Shown here piece after piece: positions 27,439-36,580 of a DNA stretch of 64,000 bases. Source of the stretch: Micrococcaceae bacterium RIT 802 (GTDB lineage Bacteria > Actinomycetota > Actinomycetes > Actinomycetales > Micrococcaceae); assembly GCA_016892645.1 (NCBI GenBank), contig JAFEMX010000004.1, positions 186,001 through 250,000 of the forward strand, written 5' to 3'. The position numbers were made by a program, and so were the translations under genes. Below the pieces are notes generated by a model, which saw nothing but the letters and a program-made list of their open reading frames with translations, had not been told where the DNA came from and did not search any database. Position 1 is the first letter of the stretch. Every line of letters starts with the position of its first letter.

Positions 27439-30027
27439 ATGTCCGACCTCCGCTATGTCCGCGACCACATCTCCATCGACCCGGCGTTCGCCGCCCGGCT
27501 GTCCACCCATTCGGTCGGTTCGGGAAACCAGCTGGTGCTGGTGGCCCGGAACATCGTCCACCAGGCCGGATACGTCCTGGCCCTGCCCGGATGCCACGTC
27601 ACCGTCATCGCGCAGGACTACGACGGCAAGGGCGGAGGCATCGACGTCTCCGGCCGCAGCGGGTCGCCGGGCTCGGCAGGAGCCGACGGCACGCGGGGGA
27701 CGCCCGGCGAGGACGGCACCGCAGGCCATCCCGGTGGGCCCGGAACCGCTGCCCTTGCCGCGGGCAGCATCACGGTGGCGTGCGAGAACCTCCATGCCGG
27801 CCGATTCATGGCCGCTGGCGGAACCGGTGGTTCCGGCGGCGCCGGGGGAGTGGGTGGGGACGGCGGTGACGGCCGGCGGACCATTCCCCGCAAGGTCGAC
27901 GGGTTCCCGCCCGGGATGGGCGGTGTCGGAGGAGCCGGCGGCGCCGGGGGCTCCGGCACTCCGGGCGGCCTGCTTTCCATCCGGTATGTTTTCGCCGCCG
28001 CTGCCCCCACGTTCGCCAACGCCGGCGGACCCGGCGGGGTGGGAGGACCGGGCGGCACCGGTGGGCACCGGGGCCGGTTGTTCAGCTCCGGCGGCCGACC
28101 GGGCGCCGTGGCCGCTTCCGGGGCGACCGGTGCGGTCGGGGCCCATGGGGCGGCGGGTCAACGGCTATCCGGCCAAGTGGCGGTGCTCCAGTATTGGCAG
28201 TTGGTGAACCAGCTTCTGGGTGGCACCGTGTCGGCTTGGGCCGACGCCCGCCTGGCGGCCGGCGAGCAGTTCTACCGCAGGGCCAACCTTCCGGTCTCCA
28301 GCGGACCCCAGAACCTGGCCCTGGCGACCGCCGAATTCGACAGGGTCAAGCGCCTGCGCCCGGGCGATGCCCTGGCCTCGCGGTACGCAGCACAGATCGA
28401 TGCCGACCAGAACATCTTGGGGCTGGCCAACCGGATCGACATCACCCCGGCCTTCCAGGAGTACTCGGCCGCCTACACCGCCTGGGGCCCCACGGTCTTC
28501 GGCCCGTTCGCCACGTCCATTTCGCTCATGCTCGGTGGCGTCGCCGGAAACAATTGGAAAGCGCAGATCATCCAACACCTCAGCGAACTGGACAGCTCGG
28601 TCATCGTCGCCCAAGGCGAACTCGATGCCGCCCGCGCCGGCGCCACCGCCCAGCAGCAGGCCCTCGGCGACGCGCAAAGCCGCGTCGACGCCCTGACCCG
28701 GCAGGTCAACGCCGCCAAGGCGGCGATGGACGACCAATCGGTGGACATCGGCGGGATCATCGGTAGCGTGCTCGCCGTGGCCACTGCGGTCGTCGCCGTC
28801 ATTGCCGCCATCCCCACCGCGGGAACCAGCCTCATCGCCCTGGTGCCTGCCTTCGTCGCGCTGTCCTCGACGATCTACCACGAGGGCGGGGCCATCGTCT
28901 CGACGCTCTTGGCCGGAAACGGCGTGCCGCAGGACGTCAAGGACGCCTATGCGAAGGCGGGCAAGGACATCGACGCGATCGTCGGGGCCGGCAAGTCCAT
29001 CGTCAATCTCGTGGACGCCGTGAACAAGCTCGACGCCGCGAAGACCACGGCGAACGCCAAGTACGTCGAGCTCGTCAAGCAGGCGCTCGAGGCCGGACAC
29101 GAACTGCTGCTCGCCCAGCACCTGATGGCCCAGGCCGACCTGCAGGTCGCGGCCAGCCAGACCAAGGTCGACCAGGCCAACGCCCTGGTGGCCCAGGCAC
29201 AGGACCTGGTCCTGCGCACGACGACGAGCCAAAAGAACCTCGTCGACGCGGCCATGGTCCTCATCGCGGCAGCCGAGAGCCGTCGGGACACCCTGCTCCG
29301 TTTCGCCTTCATGGCCCAACGCGCGGTGGAGATCTACACCGGGGACGACGAATCCACGGCAGTCCGCCTCGACAGCGGCTACGTCGACCCCGACGTGCTT
29401 GCCGACTACGCCGAGGGGTTCGTCCCCCTGTCCGGCATCACCGGGGACTACGCAGCGGCCTGGTCACGCTTCATGAACCCCATCCAGCTGGAGTCCGATT
29501 ACCTGGAGTATTTCAGCGGTATGTCAGGACACCTGGACATCGACTGGCAGCGCCTGGAAATCACCGACCCCGAGTTGCTGGAGACGTTCCGCACCACCCA
29601 CTCCCTGGACTTCGACGTGCCCCTGGACAGCCTGCCGGTGGGCCATTTCGAGGCCAAGGTGCAATCGGTCGCGGTATCACTGGTCGGGGCGACTTCGCCC
29701 AGCGGCGTTTCGGCCTGCGAGCTCAGGCACGGCCCGATCTACGCCCAGGCGGACCCCGGCGGGTCTGTCACCACGCAGATCTTGCGGCCACACACCGGCA
29801 CGGTGCAGTCACCGCATACGGTGCTGGCCGACTCCGGCGTTGCCATCCTTCCTGGCGGTGACCCCCTGCAGGAACCGTTGGCCTCCCCGCTCTGGGGACG
29901 CTCGGTGGCCGGGCAATGGCAACTGGACCTCGCCGCGTCGGAGGAATCCAGCCAGGGCACCGATCTGACGGGATTGAGCCGGATCGAGGTGTGGTTGGCC
30001 AACGAGTTCTACTCGCCGTCGGCCTAG
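27439..30027 (+). CDS. Large protein with collagen-like repeats, hydrophobic hairpin and Tc-toxin-like C-terminal domain; candidate pore-former
   Basis: I do not recognise a named family. The protein has 862 residues. Residues 1-60 form a polar beta-like start (GNQLVLVARNIVHQAGYV). Residues ~64-240 are glycine-rich with GSPGSAGADG- and GGTGGSGGAG-type repeats. Residues ~245-430 are helical, with a coiled coil at ~380-434. Residues ~438-476 are a long hydrophobic pair of segments split by AAIPTAGTS. Residues ~496-628 are again helical and Ala/Gln-rich. Residues ~720-862 look like a beta domain, with FEAKVQSVAVSLVGATSPSG and a closing WLANEFYSPS. No signal peptide is visible. Helices around a hydrophobic hairpin suggest an alpha-type pore-former, and the end resembles the TcA C-terminal region. 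Function is inference. It is monocistronic, with AAGG before ATG 27439 and a strong terminator after it. Confidence 0.6.
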   Translation: MSDLRYVRDHISIDPAFAARLSTHSVGSGNQLVLVARNIVHQAGYVLALPGCHVTVIAQDYDGKGGGIDVSGRSGSPGSAGADGTRGTPGEDGTAGHPGGPGTAALAAGSITVACENLHAGRFMAAGGTGGSGGAGGVGGDGGDGRRTIPRKVDGFPPGMGGVGGAGGAGGSGTPGGLLSIRYVFAAAAPTFANAGGPGGVGGPGGTGGHRGRLFSSGGRPGAVAASGATGAVGAHGAAGQRLSGQVAVLQYWQLVNQLLGGTVSAWADARLAAGEQFYRRANLPVSSGPQNLALATAEFDRVKRLRPGDALASRYAAQIDADQNILGLANRIDITPAFQEYSAAYTAWGPTVFGPFATSISLMLGGVAGNNWKAQIIQHLSELDSSVIVAQGELDAARAGATAQQQALGDAQSRVDALTRQVNAAKAAMDDQSVDIGGIIGSVLAVATAVVAVIAAIPTAGTSLIALVPAFVALSSTIYHEGGAIVSTLLAGNGVPQDVKDAYAKAGKDIDAIVGAGKSIVNLVDAVNKLDAAKTTANAKYVELVKQALEAGHELLLAQHLMAQADLQVAASQTKVDQANALVAQAQDLVLRTTTSQKNLVDAAMVLIAAAESRRDTLLRFAFMAQRAVEIYTGDDESTAVRLDSGYVDPDVLADYAEGFVPLSGITGDYAAAWSRFMNPIQLESDYLEYFSGMSGHLDIDWQRLEITDPELLETFRTTHSLDFDVPLDSLPVGHFEAKVQSVAVSLVGATSPSGVSACELRHGPIYAQADPGGSVTTQILRPHTGTVQSPHTVLADSGVAILPGGDPLQEPLASPLWGRSVAGQWQLDLAASEESSQGTDLTGLSRIEVWLANEFYSPSA

Positions 30028-30035
30028 GCCAGGTC

Positions 30036-30069
30036 CATGGAGGGCCGGTTGACCGGCCGGCCCTCCATG
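30036..30069 (+). terminator. Strong hairpin terminator after the 862-residue protein gene
   Basis: A perfect 13 bp stem pairs 30036-30048 with 30057-30069 around an 8-base loop. It lies 8 bases after the stop codon. There is no T-run. Confidence 0.65.
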
Positions 30070-30452
30070 TCCGCGCGGTGCCGGCGCAGGCACCCGGTGG
30101 AGAAGAATGCCGAGGTCCGCAGCAGGTAGGGGCATAGAGCACCCATAACGAGATGCGACGACGTGAAGCGAGGCGCAGCAAATGGTCCACGTCGACCCCT
30201 CCGAAGCCGCTGAGCTCAGCGCGTGGATCAACAGGGCCACGGGCATCGAACAACCAACCTGACCCGCCATCCACGCCCGCGCGGCGCAGGTCGCGCCCGC
30301 CGATCCCATCTGGCATAATGGGACGGTACTCGATCGACGTGGCCCCTCTCTCCGCGTGTGCATCGTGTCCTCAGAAGCCGCCCATTATGGCCCGCCCCAC
30401 GGGTGCAGAACCGCGGATTCGCCCAGTATCAGATACAGGAGTGACCACTACA
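30070..30452 (+). other. Intergenic stretch and rpsP leader with a -10-like element
   Basis: No convincing gene lies here. A 26-codon frame at 30182-30262 has no good support. TGGCATAATGGG at 30311-30322 contains a -10 hexamer (CATAAT). A near-identical 12-mer, TGGCAAAATGGG, stands upstream of rplS at 35313, which suggests that both are ribosomal-protein promoters. No clear -35 box is seen for this one. The rpsP 5' leader would be about 130 bases long. Confidence 0.4.
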
Positions 30453-30881
30453 GTGGCCGTTAAGATTCGACTCAAGCGCTTCGGCAAGACGCGCGCCCCG
30501 TACTACCGCATCGTCATCATGGACTCCCGCGCCAAGCGCGACGGCCGTGCCATCGAGGAGATCGGCAAGTACCACCCCACCGAGGAGCCCTCGTTCATCG
30601 AGGTCAAGTCCGAGCGTGCGCAGTACTGGCTGTCCGTTGGCGCCCAGCCGACCGAGCAGGTCGCAGCCCTGCTAAAGATCACGGGCGACTGGCAGAAGTA
30701 CAAGGGCATCGAGGGCCAGGAAGGCACCTTGAAGACCAAGGCCGACAAGGAGGCCTACGTGGCCCCCGACCGCGGCTCGGTCATCCTGCCCGAGGCCATC
30801 ACCAAGAAGGCCGACAAGGCCGAAGAGGCCCCCGCCGAGGAAGCCGACGCCGAGAAGGCAGAAGCCACCGAGGCCGAGTAA
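30453..30881 (+). CDS. rpsP: Small ribosomal subunit protein bS16
   Basis: This 142-residue protein starts with [20 protein letters not shown], the clear bS16 signature. The family core is about 80-90 residues. The extra C-terminus, Ala/Glu/Lys-rich after [13 protein letters not shown], is the usual actinobacterial extension. I chose GTG 30453 with AGGAG 11 bases upstream. A GTG at 30441 would overlap that ribosome site. It opens the operon with the KH gene, rimM and trmD. Confidence 0.97.
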   Translation: MAVKIRLKRFGKTRAPYYRIVIMDSRAKRDGRAIEEIGKYHPTEEPSFIEVKSERAQYWLSVGAQPTEQVAALLKITGDWQKYKGIEGQEGTLKTKADKEAYVAPDRGSVILPEAITKKADKAEEAPAEEADAEKAEATEAE

Positions 30882-30883
30882 CC

Positions 30884-31126
30884 ATGCTCGCTGAGGCTCT
30901 CGACCACCTGGTCCGCGGCATCGTCGACTCTCCGGATGACGTCGCCGTGGATCTGAAGGCCACCCGCCGTGGCGACACGCTCGAGGTCCGGGTCCATCCC
31001 GACGACCTCGGCCGTGTCATCGGCCGCCAGGGCCGCACCGCCCGCGCACTGCGCACTGTGGTCGCCGCCCTGTCGGACGGCGAACCGGTCCGCGTCGACG
31101 TCGTCGACACCGACCGCCGCCGCTAG
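30884..31126 (+). CDS. khpA: KH-domain RNA-binding protein KhpA (YlqC family)
   Basis: This 80-residue single KH domain has the RNA-binding GxxG loop as IGRQGR followed by TARALRTVVAA. It starts with LAEALDHLVRGIVDSPDDV, the usual family N-terminus. KhpA binds many RNAs, often as a dimer or with KhpB. It begins two bases after the rpsP stop, as is standard in rpsP-khpA-rimM-trmD operons. Confidence 0.95.
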   Translation: MLAEALDHLVRGIVDSPDDVAVDLKATRRGDTLEVRVHPDDLGRVIGRQGRTARALRTVVAALSDGEPVRVDVVDTDRRR

Positions 31127-31257
31127 GCCAGGTCGCAGAGTCCCCGCCACGCCGACAGGCATGGCAGCCCCGGCCCCGCACCCTCACCGGTGCGGGGCCG
31201 GATGCGTTAACCCCACCGTAGGATCGTTGTAGAACATCCGAATCCCAAGGAGTATCC

Positions 31258-31803
31258 ATGCGCCTCCAGGTCGCACGCATCGGCAAGCCCCACGGCATCC
31301 GCGGGGAGGTCACCGTCCAGGTGATGACCGACGATCCCGCTGCCCGCTTCGAACCCGGCACCGTGTTCGACGTCGAGGCCGGCCCGCTGAAGGCCCTCAC
31401 CGTCGAGGGCGCGCGCTGGAACAAGGAGATCCTGCTGGTCGCCTTCGAGGAGGTCGTCGACCGCAACGCCGCCGAAACCGTCCGCGGGGCCAGGCTGTTC
31501 ATCGAGACCGAGGACCTCGAGGAGGACGACGACGACTCCTGGTACGAGCACGAGCTCGTCGGCCTCACCGCCCGCATCGGGGCAACGGTCGTCGGCAAGG
31601 TCAGCGGCCTGCGCACCAACGCAGCCCAGGACCTGCTGGTCATCGAGGACACCGACGGCGAGGAGGTCCTCGTCCCGTTCGTCGAGGCCATCGTCCCCGA
31701 GGTCGACACCGAGGCCGGGCACATCCTGCTCACCCCGCCCGACGGGCTCTTCACGCTCAACCGCCCCGACGCCGGGGACGCCGCCGGTGACGAGCAGGCC
31801 TGA
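31258..31803 (+). CDS. rimM: Ribosome maturation factor RimM
   Basis: This 181-residue protein helps mature the 30S head by binding uS19. The N-terminal barrel opens with [16 protein letters not shown]. The C-terminal PRC barrel includes [18 protein letters not shown] and [12 protein letters not shown]. An acidic stretch near residue 85 (LEEDDDDS) varies within the family. It starts at ATG 31258 with AAGGAG upstream. A 131-base gap separates it from khpA, long enough for a secondary promoter. Confidence 0.96.
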   Translation: MRLQVARIGKPHGIRGEVTVQVMTDDPAARFEPGTVFDVEAGPLKALTVEGARWNKEILLVAFEEVVDRNAAETVRGARLFIETEDLEEDDDDSWYEHELVGLTARIGATVVGKVSGLRTNAAQDLLVIEDTDGEEVLVPFVEAIVPEVDTEAGHILLTPPDGLFTLNRPDAGDAAGDEQA

Positions 31804-31807
31804 GCGC

Positions 31808-32671
31808 ATGCGCATCGACGTCGTCTCCATCTTCCCCGAGTACCTCCAAGCGCTGGACATCTCGCTGATCGGCAAGGCCCGGCGCGACGGTCTGCTGGAC
31901 GTGCACATCCACGACCTGCGCGAGCACACCCACGACCGCCACCGCACGGTCGACGACACCCCTTATGGTGGCGGCGCCGGCATGGTCATGAAGCCCGAGC
32001 CGTGGGCCGCGGCCCTGTCCGCGATCGCCGGCGTCGACCGGGAAACCCCTGCGGAGTCCGACCAGCCGGCCGCTCCCGTCGACGGCGCTCGGCCCCTGCT
32101 GCTGGTGCCCTCACCGGCCGGTGACGTCTTCACCCAGGCGATGGCCCAGGAACTGTCCACCCGGCAGCACCTGGTCTTCGCCTGCGGCCGGTACGAGGGG
32201 ATCGACGAGCGCGTCTACGATTTCGCCGCCGAGCACTATGAGGTCCGCCCGGTCAGCCTGGGCGACTATGTCCTGAACGGGGGAGAGGTCGCCGTCCTCG
32301 CCATGGTCGAGGCCATCGGCCGCCTCGTCCCCGGCGTCGTCGGCAACCCCGAATCGCTCGTCGAGGAATCGCACTCCGACGGGCTGCTCGAATACCCCGT
32401 CTACACCAAGCCCGCCAGCTGGAACGGCCGCGAGGTCCCCGAGGTGCTGCTGAACGGCAACCACGGCAAGATTGCCCGCACCCGTCGGCTCTGGCAGCTC
32501 AAGCGCACCGCCGAACGCCGTCCCGATCTGATCCGCGCGCTGGACCCCGCGACCCTGAACCGGCACGACCGCGACGCCCTCTGGCATGCAGGGTTCATGA
32601 TCGAGGACGGCCGCATCATCGACAAGCCGACCGTCGACCCGGTCGACCAGCCGGGGGATGGCACCGCCTAG
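31808..32671 (+). CDS. trmD: tRNA (guanine-37-N1)-methyltransferase TrmD
   Basis: This 287-residue SPOUT enzyme makes m1G37 in tRNAs with SAM. It starts [12 protein letters not shown]. It has the [14 protein letters not shown] loop, the [11 protein letters not shown] segment and the [13 protein letters not shown] trefoil-knot motif. It is slightly longer than the Escherichia coli enzyme because of a Pro/Ala-rich insert near residue 85. I chose ATG 31808, four bases after the rimM stop, and not the frame that overlaps rimM. Confidence 0.97.
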   Translation: MRIDVVSIFPEYLQALDISLIGKARRDGLLDVHIHDLREHTHDRHRTVDDTPYGGGAGMVMKPEPWAAALSAIAGVDRETPAESDQPAAPVDGARPLLLVPSPAGDVFTQAMAQELSTRQHLVFACGRYEGIDERVYDFAAEHYEVRPVSLGDYVLNGGEVAVLAMVEAIGRLVPGVVGNPESLVEESHSDGLLEYPVYTKPASWNGREVPEVLLNGNHGKIARTRRLWQLKRTAERRPDLIRALDPATLNRHDRDALWHAGFMIEDGRIIDKPTVDPVDQPGDGTA

Positions 32672-32729
32672 CGCGGTGCCACCGCTTTCGCCGGCCGGAG
32701 GAGGCACCTGCGCCCTGGAACATGGAAAT

Positions 32730-32779
32730 GCTCCCCCACGAACCGGAGCCGCAAGGCTTGGCACGGTTCGTGGGGGAGC
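32730..32779. terminator. Bidirectional hairpin between trmD and the GH25 gene
   Basis: A perfect 16 bp stem pairs 32730-32745 with 32764-32779 around an 18-base loop. It sits between two convergent genes and can end both transcripts. Confidence 0.7.
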
Positions 32780-32804
32780 ACGGTTGCGGGTTGCCCCGGC
32801 GTTT

Positions 32805-35177
32805 TCAGCAGACGCTGGGTTCGCCGCCATACGTGTAGGCGACGTCTGAATCGAGGACCAGCGGTCCGCCCAGCAGGACGTTGGTCCAGCCCTCCATGGA
32901 AACCAGGGCATTGGAAACCGACGACGGCAGGCAGGTCTTCCGTGCCAGCAGGAGGGGTGCCCCGTTGTAGCCTGCCATCACGGCACCGGTGAGGCCATCC
33001 GGGAAGTCGGATCCGGTGGCGATGAACTGCCGTTGCGAACCGCCGGACCAAAAGGCCTTGGCGATCATGGCACTGGTGTCATACAGCGTTCGTCCACCAT
33101 AACGGATGACCCGTGCGTTCGGCAGAGCCCGGCGCACCTGGGCTACGGCGGCATCCGAGATGGTCAGCGTGCCTCCGGCCAGGTAGACCCTGGTGGGATT
33201 CAGCCGTTTGAGCTGGTTCAGTGTGGTGGCCGGCACGGCTGATTTACGCGTCAGCAGCATGGGAGCCTTCCGATCAGCCGCCACGGCGGCCAGTGACATG
33301 GCGTCTTCGAAACGCTCGCCGGTCGCGAGGAAGACGGTAGAGGCCGAATTCCAGTTGCTGGCGATCTTCGAACTGGTGTCGTAGAGGTTGTTTCCCGCGA
33401 CCCGTTGGACCGAACCGTACGCCTTCAGCTGGGAGACGGTCGCGTCGCTGACGGCGATGGGCCCACCGAGCACCAGGATGTTCCGGGGGCGTAACCGCTT
33501 CAGCTCGGCGACAACCGACGCGGGCAGTGAATCCTTCCGGGTCAGCAGCATCGGCGCGTTCTTCAATGTGGCCAACGGCGATCCGGCCAGGGCATCGGGG
33601 AAGTTCTCCCCGGAGGCGATCACGACGGTCGACGCACCCGAGGGGAAGGTGCGGCGCGAGATCTTTACCGGCGTGTCGAAGCGGGTGTTGCCGTAGATCC
33701 GCACCGGGGCGAATCGGGTGGGGCTGACATCGCCGTTGCCAAGGTAGTCCGTGGTCAGCTGGTACGGGGTGGAACGCCGGTTGCGGGCGAAGTCCCGCAA
33801 CGAGGTCAGATCGCCGTTCCAGACGTTCGCGTCAACATTCTTGTCGGAGCCGATCAGGTCCGCGTTGGAGGTGTACTGCCAGATGCCGAACGTCGTCCAC
33901 CCCTCGGGCAGCTCGAAGGGGTCCTTCTGGCCGTCGGAGCTGGAAAACCGCGAGACGTACAGCGGCCAGGACTTGAAAGCGGTCGAATCACCCGTGCAGT
34001 CGTCCCACCAGGACTGGGCGGTGTAGATCATCGGAAGCCGCCCGGTGGAGGCCTTGATGGTGGCCCCGAAATCCTGGATCCAATCCACCATCCGGGCCGG
34101 CGTCATGCCGAAGCACGCGTCGCCCTGGCCGGCAGGGTAGTCGGCGGCGGAGTAGGGATTCCACTCGATGTCCAGCAGTGGCGGCATGGTCTTGCCGTCG
34201 GCCGACCAGCCGCCCCCATTGGCCAGGAATTCCCTGGCCTGTGTGGTCCCGGACGAATGGGCGGGCATGGCGAAGTGGTAGGCGCCGCGGATCATCCCCT
34301 GCCGGTAGGCGTCGGCGTAGTTCTGCGGGAATTCCGGGTCGTCATACACGCCGGATGGCCAGGACTGGGTTGCCTTGATGTAGGCGAAGCGGGCACCTTC
34401 GCCCCATGCGTGGGACCAGTCAACATCCCCCTGGTGGTGGGAGACATCGACGCCGAGAACGCCGGGCGGCCGCCAAGTCCGGAGCTCCGCCCACGAGGTC
34501 GGGACGGAGAGGCCGGCCAACGTGGCCGCGTCGCCCTCCTGCGTGCCGGTGGTGAAGCCCGCAGTGTCGGCGGTGAAGCTGCCCGCGCCCGCAGCTGACG
34601 GATTGTCGGTCTGCGGCTCGTCGCGGGGCGGCCCGGAGGGCTCGGCGCTCGGCGTGGCTGACGCGGATGCCTCGTCCGCCAATTCCGTCGTGGCAGTGGC
34701 CAGCGTCTCCAGCTCCGCGACGGTGGGCGCCTGTGGGTCACCGGACTCGTCGATCCGGCGCTGGCCCTGGCCCAGTTGGGCATCGAGCGCTGCAATGTCC
34801 ACGGCCTCCAGGGCCTGGTCGGAGAGCTCGATGCGTTCCGACGCCGAAAGCTTCCCGCCGGCATCCAATTCGGTCCGGATCTGCTCGGCCGCTTCCGTGG
34901 CCGCCTGCGGATCGACCTGCGGGGCGGTGGTCTTCGCCTTGGCCCTTGCCTGGCCGTCCGCCGGTTTGAGGGCCGAATCCAACAGCGCCACGGCCGCCTG
35001 CCCGGGCGACGGTGATGGTGCCGGTTTCGCCGTGCGGACCGCCGGGATGGCGATGGCCGATGTGCCGTCCTCGAGGGGTGTGGCCCCTGCAGCACCGGCG
35101 CCCGCGAGGGGGATGGCCAGCGAAGCTGCAAGGGCAAGGGCTGCGACTCGAGGTCGGCGTGATCGGCGTTCCGGCAT
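32805..35177 (-). CDS. Secreted GH25 lysozyme with cell-wall-binding type 2 repeats
   Basis: This 790-residue protein begins with a signal peptide (basic MPERRSRRPR, hydrophobic core ALALAASLAIPLAGAGAAGA). A Pro/Ala-rich linker runs to about residue 235. The GH25 muramidase domain (residues ~240-440) starts with GVLGVDVSHHQGDVDWSH and includes LLDIEWNPYS with the acidic catalytic residues. Three ~90-residue cell-wall-binding repeat 2 domains follow (residues ~500-790). Their repeating phrases are FPDALAGSPLA, MLLTRKDSLPASV and ILVLGGPIAVSD. It probably cuts peptidoglycan while anchored to the wall. It is a single gene convergent with trmD and divergent from rplS. Confidence 0.93.
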   Translation of the reverse strand: MPERRSRRPRVAALALAASLAIPLAGAGAAGATPLEDGTSAIAIPAVRTAKPAPSPSPGQAAVALLDSALKPADGQARAKAKTTAPQVDPQAATEAAEQIRTELDAGGKLSASERIELSDQALEAVDIAALDAQLGQGQRRIDESGDPQAPTVAELETLATATTELADEASASATPSAEPSGPPRDEPQTDNPSAAGAGSFTADTAGFTTGTQEGDAATLAGLSVPTSWAELRTWRPPGVLGVDVSHHQGDVDWSHAWGEGARFAYIKATQSWPSGVYDDPEFPQNYADAYRQGMIRGAYHFAMPAHSSGTTQAREFLANGGGWSADGKTMPPLLDIEWNPYSAADYPAGQGDACFGMTPARMVDWIQDFGATIKASTGRLPMIYTAQSWWDDCTGDSTAFKSWPLYVSRFSSSDGQKDPFELPEGWTTFGIWQYTSNADLIGSDKNVDANVWNGDLTSLRDFARNRRSTPYQLTTDYLGNGDVSPTRFAPVRIYGNTRFDTPVKISRRTFPSGASTVVIASGENFPDALAGSPLATLKNAPMLLTRKDSLPASVVAELKRLRPRNILVLGGPIAVSDATVSQLKAYGSVQRVAGNNLYDTSSKIASNWNSASTVFLATGERFEDAMSLAAVAADRKAPMLLTRKSAVPATTLNQLKRLNPTRVYLAGGTLTISDAAVAQVRRALPNARVIRYGGRTLYDTSAMIAKAFWSGGSQRQFIATGSDFPDGLTGAVMAGYNGAPLLLARKTCLPSSVSNALVSMEGWTNVLLGGPLVLDSDVAYTYGGEPSVC

Positions 35178-35514
35178 GGGTGGGCCTCCGTGGGGTACGA
35201 GCGGGTGACGTTTTACACACTATCGGCCGCTCCGGCCGCCCGGTTACCAATTTCTACTCGTCATGTTGACGTTTGACCGCACCACCGCGATTACGCCCCA
35301 CGCGCGTCCATGTGGCAAAATGGGTTCTTGCGTCTACTGGGTGCGCCCCTGCCACAGGGGGAGCGCGCCAACAGTCAGGCAGCCGGACGGCGCACCAGCG
35401 TCCGACCGGTTCACCACACTCCGTTCCAGCGGTTTCCGCGGCCATCGTGCCGCGGCCGGTGCGAACGTGTCGAAGGCAGGTGACCTGTGGCATCCGCCCA
35501 AGGAGAAGCATCAC
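35178..35514 (+). promoter_or_regulatory. GH25/rplS divergent promoter region and rplS leader
   Basis: There is no gene in this gap. TGGCAAAATGGG at 35313-35324 is an extended -10-like element shared with the rpsP upstream region. A TTGACG at 35265 could be a -35 box for another start. The remaining ~190 bases form a long 5' leader with several G/C-rich inverted repeats (for example GTGCGCCCC… near 35340). The leader ends in AAGGAG 9 bases before the rplS ATG. L19 autoregulation through the leader is possible but not shown. Confidence 0.4.
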
Positions 35515-35868
35515 ATGCATATTCTCGATTCCGTCAACGCGGCCTCGCTGCGCAGCGACATCCCCGAGTTCCGCACCGGCGACACCCTCAAGGTGCACGT
35601 CAACATCGTCGAAGGCAAGAACTCGCGTGTCCAGGTCTTCCAGGGCTACGTCCTGGGCCGCCAGGGCCACGGCGTCGGCGAGACCTTCACGGTCCGCAAG
35701 GTGACCTTCGGCGTCGGCGTGGAGCGCACCTTCCCGGTGCACTCCCCGATCCTCGAAAAGATCGAGGTCGTCTCCCGCGGTGACGTGCGTCGCGCCAAGC
35801 TGTACTACATGCGCGACCGCCACGGCAAGGCAGCACGCATCAAGGAAAAGCGCGAGTTCGGCAAGTAG
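35515..35868 (+). CDS. rplS: Large ribosomal subunit protein bL19
   Basis: This 117-residue protein starts [19 protein letters not shown]. It carries the family segments [20 protein letters not shown] and [20 protein letters not shown]. Its length matches bL19. I chose ATG 35515 because AAGGAG is well placed, while the open frame runs 250 bases further upstream. It is followed at 40 bases by lepB, the normal actinobacterial order. Confidence 0.97.
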   Translation: MHILDSVNAASLRSDIPEFRTGDTLKVHVNIVEGKNSRVQVFQGYVLGRQGHGVGETFTVRKVTFGVGVERTFPVHSPILEKIEVVSRGDVRRAKLYYMRDRHGKAARIKEKREFGK

Positions 35869-35908
35869 AGCCGGGTTCCGTCGGGGCGCCCGCGTCCCGT
35901 CCACGATC

Positions 35909-36580
35909 GTGACGAGTGAACCGGGCCCGCAGGCCACGCCGAGCGGCCCGGGAAGGCGCCGGTCCCGTTTTCGGGGCTGGCGCCTTGTCGTGGGCGCCCT
36001 GCTGGTCGCCGCCGTCGCCGCGATCATCGTGCGCGCGACGCTGGTGGACTTCTACTACATCGGCTCCGACTCGATGGAGCCGACGCTGGAGCCCGGCGAG
36101 GGCCTGCTGGTCAACCGCACCGCCTACCGCGGAGGGGAGATCGCCCGCGGCGACGTCGTCGTCTTCGACGGCCGCGGCTCGCTGCTGCCCTACCAGTCCG
36201 CCAACCCCGTCGACACGCTGCTGCGCGCGCTGCGGATCAGCGGGGACGACACGGTGTTCGTCAAGCGTGCCGTGGGCATCGGCGGGGACACCATAAGCTG
36301 TTGTGATGCGCAGGGTCGGCTGCTGGTCAACGGCGTCCCGCTGGCCGAACCCTACCTGTACCCCGGGGACGCCCCCAGCGAACAGGAGTTCACCGCCGTC
36401 GTGCCCCGGGGCAGGATCTGGGTCATGGGCGACCACCGGTCGGTCTCGGCCGACTCCCGCTCCCTGCTCGGCGCCCCTGGCGGCGGCATGATCCCCGAGG
36501 ACCGTGTCATCGGGCGGGTCGAACGCATCATCTGGCCCGCCGACGCGGCGCGCACCATCGACCGAAAGGCAACCCCGTGA
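35909..36580 (+). CDS. lepB: Type I signal peptidase (first copy)
   Basis: This 223-residue membrane peptidase removes signal peptides from exported proteins. One membrane helix (residues ~22-45) follows a basic N-terminus. The catalytic serine is in GSDSMEPTL, the lysine in VKRAVGIGGD, and the later box is GDHRSVSADSR. I chose GTG 35909. Its stop overlaps the GTG start of a second lepB by four bases. Paired lepB genes after rplS are common in actinobacteria, and the two share the same motifs with different linkers. Confidence 0.95.
   Translation: MTSEPGPQATPSGPGRRRSRFRGWRLVVGALLVAAVAAIIVRATLVDFYYIGSDSMEPTLEPGEGLLVNRTAYRGGEIARGDVVVFDGRGSLLPYQSANPVDTLLRALRISGDDTVFVKRAVGIGGDTISCCDAQGRLLVNGVPLAEPYLYPGDAPSEQEFTAVVPRGRIWVMGDHRSVSADSRSLLGAPGGGMIPEDRVIGRVERIIWPADAARTIDRKATP

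Noticed and set aside
30182-30262. A 26-codon frame before rpsP (starts [15 protein letters not shown])
   Set aside because: It has only a weak GAGGCG upstream and no family I know, and it sits in the rpsP promoter gap. It could be a leader peptide, but nothing supports that.
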